A program made the position numbers and the translations under genes. Of a DNA stretch of 11,206 nt, positions 5,977-11,206 are shown piece after piece; position 1 is the stretch's first letter; each line of letters begins with the position of its first letter. Source of the DNA: an uncultured beta proteobacterium (lineage in GTDB: Bacteria; Pseudomonadota; Gammaproteobacteria; Burkholderiales; Rhodocyclaceae); assembly GCA_903932755.1 (NCBI GenBank), contig CAIZHL010000007.1, forward strand, positions 1-11,206, given 5' to 3'. Under the pieces are notes generated by a model that was given only the letters and a program-made list of their open reading frames with translations, made no database searches and was not told the origin of the DNA.

Positions 5977-8595
5977 ATGAAAATTGCCCCTAATCAATCG
6001 CAGATTCTGATGTCGCTGCGTGAGGCGATCACCCTTCATAACGCAGGCCGCCTGGACGCCGCCGATGCGATTTACCGCCAAGTCTTGCAGCATGTTCCTC
6101 GCCACCCGGATGCCCTGCATCTTCGAGCGCTGATTCTTCATGCAAAGGAGCGGTTTTCCGAATCGGCTCGCCTCGCCGAGTCGGCGATTTCTGTTGCTCC
6201 CGGGATTGCCAATTTTTACAACACTGCGGGCGAGGCATATCGTCGAATTGGGGAACTGGACAAGGCACGCGAACGTTTCCTGAAGGCGATACGCCTTGAT
6301 CCGACTATAGCGATAGCGCAGCACAATCTGTCGCTGGTGCTATGTGCCGAAGGAAGAAACTGGGAAGCATCCAGCGCCAACCAGAGGGCGTTGGCGCTGG
6401 ATGCTGAATATCTGGATGCCATCGTGCAAGGAATCGAAATTGCCATTGCTCTCGACGATCAGCATCACGCAGCTGCGCTGGTCGGACGTCTTGCAGGCTT
6501 TTCCGGGAACCCACGTGCCGCGACAGGCATCGCCCGCTTTTGCGCAGATCGTGCACGTCGCTTGTTGCAGGCCGGGCACGTGGTCGAAGCGCAGGTAGCG
6601 GCAGGAGAGGCGGTTTCCGCCAACCCGCAGGACTGGACCGGATGGGCGCTGCGCGCAGAAGCGCATCTGCACCTGATGGAATTGGCGGAGGCCGAACTTC
6701 TTGCCACCATTGCGGCAAATCTGGCTCCGGAGAACGACAAGTCGCGACATAACCTGATGTTTCTGCTTCAGTACGGCAAGCGGATCGGCGAGGCATATTC
6801 GCATTTCGAGGGTGCTCTTGCGAAGCGTCCGGATGATGCAAACGCGAGGTATGGGCTGGCGGGAGTAGATCTGATCCAGTGCAACTACGCCGCAGGCTGG
6901 CCGAATTTCGAGGCTCGTTGGCAATTGCCAGGCCACGGGAACAAGCCGGATCAGGCTCCGCAGTGGCAAGGACAGGCCGTTTCCCGCTTACTGCTGTATG
7001 CGGAGCAGGGGCTGGGGGACTCGCTGCAGATGTTGCGGTTCGTGCCGGAAGTTGTCCGGCGCTGCGGCGGAGAGGTCGTGGTCCAGGTTCAGCAACCCCT
7101 GGTGCGACTGGTCCGACGGGTTTTCACGTCCGTCGGCGTCGAGGTATGCGCAGACGCGTCTGCCGGGAGGTTTGATGCTGCGTGCGCTCTGATGAGCCTG
7201 CCGTCCGTCCTGGGAGCCCACTCCCCGCAGCAGCTGCTGGGGGAGAAGGTCTATTTGCATGCTAGCCCGGGGCGGACGGGCGAGTTTGCAGACATTTTGG
7301 CGAAAGCGCCGGGAAGAAAGCTTGGCATTGTCTGGCAGGGAGCGGCCGGGTCCAGGGCTAATCGCCTGCGCAAGATTCCGGAGTCCGTACTTCTGCCATT
7401 GCTCGATTTACCGGGATGGACTGCAGTCTCCCTCCAGTTCGGCCTGAAGTCGCCTTGCATCGCATCGCATCCGTTGCTCGACATCTCGGATCAGGTTGCT
7501 GACTTTGAGGATCTCGCGGCCGCAATGCGGGCCGTCGATGTCGTGGTGTCTCTCGATACCGGGCCTGCACATTTGGCCGGTGCGCTTGGAGTGCCCGCTT
7601 TTATTCTGCTGCCGTGGCTGCACGACTGGCGCTGGGGCCTGACTGGGCCCGGTTGCGACTGGTATGCCAGCATGAACGTGTTTCGCCAGCATCGGAATGG
7701 CGACTGGAGCGACGCGGTGAGCCGGCTTGCGGGGCAACTCGGCGGGGTCAGCCGGCCTTGCACCGAAGCCGCCGCCGGTCCGCCCGCGAACGCATGCATC
7801 GTTGGTAACCGGTTTCCATTTGTACGAGCGGTCTGCCGTCACGGTGTCTTTACCCTTCCATTGTTTGATCGTTTCATTACCCGTTCGATGCTGGTTTACG
7901 GCGAATATTCGCCGCGGGAGGCCGAGGTCATCTGTTCCTATTTGCGTCCGGGAGATACCGTGCTTGATGTCGGTGCGAACCTGGGCACGCTCACTCTGGC
8001 GATGGCGCATGCCGTCGGCCCGAGCGGCCGGGTCATTGCGTTCGAGCCGCAGGAGATGATCCATCAGTGCCTGACGGAGACGCTGACGGAAAGCGGTGTT
8101 TCATGCGTCGAAGCGCGGCGGCATGCGGTCGGGGCGCAGTCCGGAATCGCCTTCATCGAGCGCAAGGATCCGGCGAACCCGGAAAATTTCGGAGGCGTCG
8201 GCTTGACCGGGTCGGGCGTGGGCGAACCTGTCGAACTCGTTCGCCTCGACGATCTGGGTTTGCGGCAATGCCGGCTTATCAAAGTCGATATCGAAGGACT
8301 CGAACTGGAAGCACTGCACGGCGGAACGCGCCTGATCGAAGTACATCGCCCGGTACTGTATGTCGAATGTGACCGACCGGGAATGCAGGAACCTTTAACG
8401 GCCTTTCTCGAGAAAATCGGATACCGCGTTTTCCTGCATCGACCGCCATTGTTCTCGCCGAACAACTTTCGCCGTTGCGAGACGAATCTGTTTCCCGGCC
8501 TCGTCTCGGGAAATCTGCTTGCGCTTCCTGCCGGAGAGAGCCCTCCGTCCGATGCGGTTCTGATCGACGGCGCGATGCCGCAAGCGCAACGGTAG
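5977..8595 (+). CDS. Triple fusion: TPR, GT9-like glycosyltransferase and FkbM methyltransferase
   Basis: The 872-residue product has three parts. Residues about 13-325 are degenerate TPRs (for example AGEAYRRIGELDKARERF). Residues about 335-600 resemble the GT9-like domain often attached to TPRs: LLLYAEQGLGD at 338-348, GIVWQGAAGS from 450, and DTGPAHLAGALG with D527 and H532, as in heptosyltransferase-type GT-B folds. Residues about 610-860 are an FkbM-type (Methyltransf_21) SAM methyltransferase: VLDVGANLG at 662-670, AFEP at 688-691 and KVDIEGLE at 769-776. FkbM enzymes usually O-methylate sugars or polyketides, so a plausible role is adding a sugar and capping it with methyl. The substrate is unknown. 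I chose the ATG at 5977. The frame opens at a GTG at 5875, but the extra 34 residues look non-family and overlap a possible promoter. The chosen start also has a poor Shine-Dalgarno, so the start is uncertain. The gene diverges from uxs. Confidence 0.88.
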   Translation: MKIAPNQSQILMSLREAITLHNAGRLDAADAIYRQVLQHVPRHPDALHLRALILHAKERFSESARLAESAISVAPGIANFYNTAGEAYRRIGELDKARERFLKAIRLDPTIAIAQHNLSLVLCAEGRNWEASSANQRALALDAEYLDAIVQGIEIAIALDDQHHAAALVGRLAGFSGNPRAATGIARFCADRARRLLQAGHVVEAQVAAGEAVSANPQDWTGWALRAEAHLHLMELAEAELLATIAANLAPENDKSRHNLMFLLQYGKRIGEAYSHFEGALAKRPDDANARYGLAGVDLIQCNYAAGWPNFEARWQLPGHGNKPDQAPQWQGQAVSRLLLYAEQGLGDSLQMLRFVPEVVRRCGGEVVVQVQQPLVRLVRRVFTSVGVEVCADASAGRFDAACALMSLPSVLGAHSPQQLLGEKVYLHASPGRTGEFADILAKAPGRKLGIVWQGAAGSRANRLRKIPESVLLPLLDLPGWTAVSLQFGLKSPCIASHPLLDISDQVADFEDLAAAMRAVDVVVSLDTGPAHLAGALGVPAFILLPWLHDWRWGLTGPGCDWYASMNVFRQHRNGDWSDAVSRLAGQLGGVSRPCTEAAAGPPANACIVGNRFPFVRAVCRHGVFTLPLFDRFITRSMLVYGEYSPREAEVICSYLRPGDTVLDVGANLGTLTLAMAHAVGPSGRVIAFEPQEMIHQCLTETLTESGVSCVEARRHAVGAQSGIAFIERKDPANPENFGGVGLTGSGVGEPVELVRLDDLGLRQCRLIKVDIEGLELEALHGGTRLIEVHRPVLYVECDRPGMQEPLTAFLEKIGYRVFLHRPPLFSPNNFRRCETNLFPGLVSGNLLALPAGESPPSDAVLIDGAMPQAQR

Positions 8596-8657
8596 CCACG
8601 ATTCGGCCAACTGCTTCAGAAAAGTCGGCGTTGGCGGAACGGCGAAAGGCGACCCCG

Positions 8658-8747
8658 TGGCGGATGGGGTGAGATTCGAACTCACGAAAGGCTTTCACCT
8701 TCGCCGGTTTTCAAGACCGGTGCATTCAACCGCTCTGCCACCCATCC
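8658..8747 (-). tRNA. tRNA-Ser (anticodon UGA)
   Basis: Read on the - strand, a GGATGGG acceptor pairs with CCCATCC, followed by discriminator G and an encoded CCA (8660 to 8658). The anticodon stem-loop is CCGGT-CTTGAAA-ACCGG with TGA at 8713-8711. The T-arm is GTGAG-TTCGAAT-CTCAC. The long variable arm is typical of class II serine tRNAs. All stems pair. It follows the enoyl-CoA hydratase gene by 36 bases on the same strand and faces the + strand fusion gene. Confidence 0.97.
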
Positions 8748-8751
8748 GTCG

Positions 8752-8771
8752 GGCTGCGGATTTTAGCAGCC
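8752..8771 (-). promoter_or_regulatory. Short hairpin with embedded -10-like box before tRNA-Ser
   Basis: On the - strand GGCTGC and GCAGCC form a 6-bp stem around an 8-base loop. The loop contains TAAAAT (8765 to 8760), placed 12 bases before the first tRNA base, a suitable distance for a -10 element. No good -35 sits at the normal spacing, and no U-run follows the stem. It may be the tRNA promoter or a weak 3' end of the fatty-acid operon. Confidence 0.3.
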
Positions 8772-8783
8772 TGCCAAAGCCGG

Positions 8784-9554
8784 CTAGGCAAATTTCGAGA
8801 AATCCGGCTTGCGTTTTTCGAAGAAGGCGGCAAAGGCTTCCTTGGCTTCCGGCGAGACCAGGCGCTGGCGGAAGATCTCTGCCTCGGTGCTCATGGTCTC
8901 GCGGATCAGGGCTTGTTGGGCGCGTTTCATCAACTGCTTGGTCAGGCGCAGCGATGCGGCCGGTTGCGTGATCAGTTTGCGGCAGCGCTCCAGCGCGTGA
9001 GCCAGTACCTGTCCGTCAGGCAGGACCGCGTTGGCGATGCCGGCGTCGAGCGCGGTTTGTGCCGGGAACACTTCGCCCAGCATCAGCATCTCGGCGGCGC
9101 GCGCATGGCCGGTGCGCAAGGGTAGCAGCAGGCTGGATGCGGCCTCCGGCGTCAAGCCGAGGTTGGCAAAGGGCAGGGCGAAGCGTGCCGAGGCGCCGAC
9201 ATAGACGAGATCGCAATGCAGCAGGATGGTGGTGCCGACGCCCACGGCAACTCCGTCGACTGCGGCCACGAAGGGTTTCTGCAGGCTGGCGAAGGCATTG
9301 AGAAAGCGGAACACGGGGGCGTCCTCGTCCGCCGGCGGGTGGTCGAGGAAATCAGCCAGATCGTTGCCGGCGGTGAAGTTGCCGCCCGCACCCGAAATCA
9401 AGATGACGCGCACCTCCGCGGCGGCCTCGGCACGGGCCAGCGCCTCGGCCAGAGCGCGGTACATGTCGGCGGTCAGGGCGTTCTTTTTCTCCGGGCGCGC
9501 GATCTCGACATGAAACACGCCATCCTTGATTTCGCTGCGGATGTGCTGGCTCAT
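8784..9554 (-). CDS. Enoyl-CoA hydratase/isomerase family protein
   Basis: This crotonase-fold enzyme of 256 residues, the normal family length, acts on acyl-CoA thioesters in the cytoplasm, most likely in fatty-acid beta-oxidation. The oxyanion-hole segments are [10 protein letters not shown] (60-69) and GVAVGVGTT (101-109). At the catalytic loop, [13 protein letters not shown] carries E137, the position of the single catalytic glutamate in peroxisomal delta3-delta2-enoyl-CoA isomerases. The first hydratase glutamate (E144 in rat crotonase) is replaced by F129, while E155 matches the second (E164). This makes an isomerase, or a hydratase of altered mechanism, possible. The ATG overlaps the stop of the upstream GST gene as ATGA, showing translational coupling. 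It is the last protein gene of the acyl-CoA synthetase operon, with tRNA-Ser 36 bases downstream. Confidence 0.9.
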   Translation of the reverse strand: MSQHIRSEIKDGVFHVEIARPEKKNALTADMYRALAEALARAEAAAEVRVILISGAGGNFTAGNDLADFLDHPPADEDAPVFRFLNAFASLQKPFVAAVDGVAVGVGTTILLHCDLVYVGASARFALPFANLGLTPEAASSLLLPLRTGHARAAEMLMLGEVFPAQTALDAGIANAVLPDGQVLAHALERCRKLITQPAASLRLTKQLMKRAQQALIRETMSTEAEIFRQRLVSPEAKEAFAAFFEKRKPDFSKFA

Positions 9555-10216
9555 TTCTTGGCTCGCGACATGTAGGCCTCCATGGCCACCTTGCGGTCGG
9601 CGCTGATTTTCTGCGCATGCGGCCGTTCGCCGATCAAGGCCAGGTATGCCTTTGCCTGGGGCAGGAATTCATCGAGAAAATCCCGCCCGTAAATCTTGCG
9701 CGTGGCCAGGCTGACCAGGGGCAGGTGTACCCAGGCCGCGCAGTCGGCGTGAGTGAAGTCGCTGCCGGCGACGAAGGGCGAAAACCGGGCCAGTCGCACC
9801 AGGCTGCGCAGGCCCTTTTCCAGCAGCGGCGCAACTTCCTTTTTGGTTTCCTCGGACACCGCGCCGCCGAAAAAGGCTTCCGGGTAAAGACGTCGTGCCG
9901 GCAGTTCAAGATGCAATTCGATGTGCTCGATCAGTTCGCGGCAGTGGGCGCGGGCAAAGGGGTCGCGCGGAAAGAGCGGGGGCTCGGGCCAGCTGTCTTC
10001 GATGAACTCGGTCAGCACCTGGGATTCGCTGAGCACGCCTTTCGGCGTACGCATGAAAGGCACCTTGCCCATCGGGGATTCGTTCAGCACTTCTTCGCTT
10101 TGAGACGGATATACAACTGCCTCGGTGAAGGGAATGCCTTTCTCCAGCAGCGAAAGTTTGACCTTGTTGTAGTAGTTGCTGACGGCAAAGCCGCACAGGG
10201 TGATCGGTGTAGTCAA
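9551..10216 (-). CDS. Glutathione S-transferase family protein
   Basis: The 221-residue product has an N-terminal thioredoxin-like domain (about 1-80) and a C-terminal helical domain (about 90-210). Visible GST features are a beta-1 to alpha-1 segment LCGFAVSNYYNKVKL, where Ser or Asn could contact the glutathione thiol, the cis-proline loop SPMGKVPFM, the ESQ motif that binds the gamma-glutamyl group, and SDFTHADCAAW in the second domain (the N-capping box region). I chose a TTG start at 10216. GGGAG lies 6 bases before it, and the domain begins at once (TTPITLCGF). The open frame extends 29 residues further, but these overlap the synthetase gene and are not GST-like. The gene begins 1 base after the synthetase stop and its stop overlaps the next start. 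The substrate is unknown; a role in detoxification or in processing an acyl or aromatic intermediate is a guess. Confidence 0.88.
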   Translation of the reverse strand: MTTPITLCGFAVSNYYNKVKLSLLEKGIPFTEAVVYPSQSEEVLNESPMGKVPFMRTPKGVLSESQVLTEFIEDSWPEPPLFPRDPFARAHCRELIEHIELHLELPARRLYPEAFFGGAVSEETKKEVAPLLEKGLRSLVRLARFSPFVAGSDFTHADCAAWVHLPLVSLATRKIYGRDFLDEFLPQAKAYLALIGERPHAQKISADRKVAMEAYMSRAKK

Positions 10217-10226
10217 TTCATTCTCC
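10214..10226 (-). promoter_or_regulatory. Ribosome binding site and TTG start of the GST gene
   Basis: On the - strand GGGAG is followed by AATGAA and TTG. The same bases contain the TGA stop of the acyl-CoA synthetase. A nearby ATG is in another frame and meets a stop one codon later (ATGAATTGA), so TTG is the only start that gives the GST domain at a proper distance. Confidence 0.65.
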
Positions 10227-11206
10227 CGAAAAACGGTAATCGCGCAGACGCTCGCGCAGTTGCAATTTGGAAAGTTTGCCGGTGGCGGTGTGCGGCAGGT
10301 CATCGACGAAAACTACATCATCAGGTATCCACCACTTCGCCACCTTGCCCTCGTAAAACGCCAGCAGGTCTTCGCGGCTGACGTCCTGCCCGGCTTTGCG
10401 GATGACCACCAGCAGCGGGCGCTCATCCCACTTCGGGTGTGGTGCGCCGATCACAGCGGCCTCGGCCACCGCCGGGTGCGCCACCGCAATGTTCTCCAGG
10501 TCGATCGACGAAATCCATTCGCCGCCGGACTTGATCACATCCTTGGAGCGGTCGGTAATCTGCATGTAGCCGTCGGGATCGATGGTCGCAACGTCGCCGG
10601 TGCGAAACCAACCATCGCGAAAGGCGTCGTCGCCTTCAGCCTTGTAGTAGCCGCTGGTGACCCAGGGCCCGCGCACCAGCAGGTCGCCGAAGGCTTGGCC
10701 GTCGTGCGGCAGGGCATTGCCGTCGCCGTCGACAATCTTTAATTCGACGCCGCAGATGTTGCGGCCCTGCTTGAGGCGGATGCGGTCGCGCTCTTCAACG
10801 GGGAGGCTGCGATGCTTGTGCTTGCCGGCATTGAGGGTGCCCAGCGGACTCATTTCCGTCATGCCCCAGGCATGGACCACGGTGATGCCGAACTGTTCGT
10901 CGAAGGCGCGGATCATGGCCGGCGGTGCCGCCGAGCCGCCGATGACCAGGCGCTTGACGGTCGACAGCCTGAGCTTGTGCCCCTGCAGGTGCTGCAGCAG
11001 GCCGAGCCAGATGGTCGGCACGCCGGCCGACATGGTGACGCCTTCTTCCTCGAACAGCGAATACAGGCTGGCGCCATCGAGGTGCGGGCCGGGCATCACC
11101 AGTTTGGCGCCGGTCAGGGCGCAGGCATAAGGCAGGCCCCAGGCATTGACGTGGAACATCGGCACCACGGGCAGGATGCAGTCGCGCGCCGAGGCGCCCA
11201 GGCCAT
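10218..11206 (-). CDS. Fatty-acid/acyl-CoA synthetase, AMP-forming (5' partial)
   Basis: The C-terminal 328 residues of an ANL-superfamily ligase are present; the N-terminus, including the Ser/Thr-rich P-loop, lies beyond the window end. The enzyme activates a carboxylic acid with ATP to an acyl-adenylate and then to an acyl-CoA. Visible motifs, numbered from the first full codon, are PMFHVNAWG (about 15-23), GMTEMSPLG (114-122), GWFRTGD with the ribose-binding Asp at 204, [17 protein letters not shown] in the hinge region, and the catalytic lysine in TATGKLSK at about 310. The HVNAWG and GGEWISS segments are typical of medium- and long-chain fatty acyl ligases of the AlkK/FadD type. Chain length cannot be fixed. 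A GTG at 11168 is internal, since the frame and the family alignment continue to the window edge. It is the first gene visible in an operon with the GST and crotonase genes. Confidence 0.92.
   Translation of the reverse strand, partial: GLGASARDCILPVVPMFHVNAWGLPYACALTGAKLVMPGPHLDGASLYSLFEEEGVTMSAGVPTIWLGLLQHLQGHKLRLSTVKRLVIGGSAAPPAMIRAFDEQFGITVVHAWGMTEMSPLGTLNAGKHKHRSLPVEERDRIRLKQGRNICGVELKIVDGDGNALPHDGQAFGDLLVRGPWVTSGYYKAEGDDAFRDGWFRTGDVATIDPDGYMQITDRSKDVIKSGGEWISSIDLENIAVAHPAVAEAAVIGAPHPKWDERPLLVVIRKAGQDVSREDLLAFYEGKVAKWWIPDDVVFVDDLPHTATGKLSKLQLRERLRDYRFSGE

Noticed and set aside
7408..8064. 218-codon - strand open frame within the triple-fusion gene
   Set aside because: Antisense to the GT9-like and FkbM domains, which carry conserved motifs on the + strand.
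8606..8635. GCCAAC/GTTGGC inverted repeat after the triple-fusion gene, considered as a terminator
   Set aside because: Only 6 bp with an 18-base loop, and no T-run on either strand.
9617..10381. 254-codon + strand open frame opposite the GST gene
   Set aside because: It runs antisense across the GST gene and the end of the synthetase gene, and shows no domain of its own.

Overview
This GC-rich window (11,206 bases, bacterial) most resembles a betaproteobacterium, perhaps of the Azoarcus/Rhodocyclales type. That placement is inferred from base composition, gene style and the fatty-acid operon, not from a marker gene. It holds two blocks separated by a tRNA-Ser gene.

Block 1 (1-8595) looks like a macromolecule-modification locus in which three large enzymes carry tetratricopeptide (TPR) repeats. 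In order: (i) a 5'-truncated + strand gene with about four TPRs fused to a protein arginine methyltransferase (PRMT) domain that resembles eukaryotic PRMT9/PRMT7; (ii) a + strand gene for an exported protein made of four helical repeats joined by Gly/Ala/Ser linkers; (iii) on the - strand, a UDP-glucuronate decarboxylase (UDP-xylose synthase) followed 7 bases later by an eight-TPR O-GlcNAc-transferase-like (GT41/SPINDLY) enzyme; (iv) on the + strand, diverging from the decarboxylase, an 872-residue fusion of TPRs, a GT9-like GT-B glycosyltransferase and an FkbM methyltransferase. One gene pair therefore makes a nucleotide sugar beside a cytoplasmic protein glycosyltransferase, and the neighbours can transfer methyl groups to arginine and probably to sugar or other hydroxyls. 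The targets are not identifiable here.

Block 2 (8658-11206) is on the - strand: tRNA-Ser(UGA), and upstream of it a tight three-gene fatty-acid operon of acyl-CoA synthetase (N-terminus outside the window), glutathione S-transferase-like protein and enoyl-CoA hydratase/isomerase. The junctions are 1 base and an ATGA overlap.

Regulation: the 293-base divergent region 5684-5976 contains a perfect 10-bp inverted repeat overlapping a possible -10 box of the decarboxylase gene, and a possible sigma70 promoter for the triple-fusion gene. The 138-base gap 1353-1490 holds only a weak hairpin and the ribosome binding site of the repeat-protein gene. No insertion sequence, CRISPR array or phage gene was seen.
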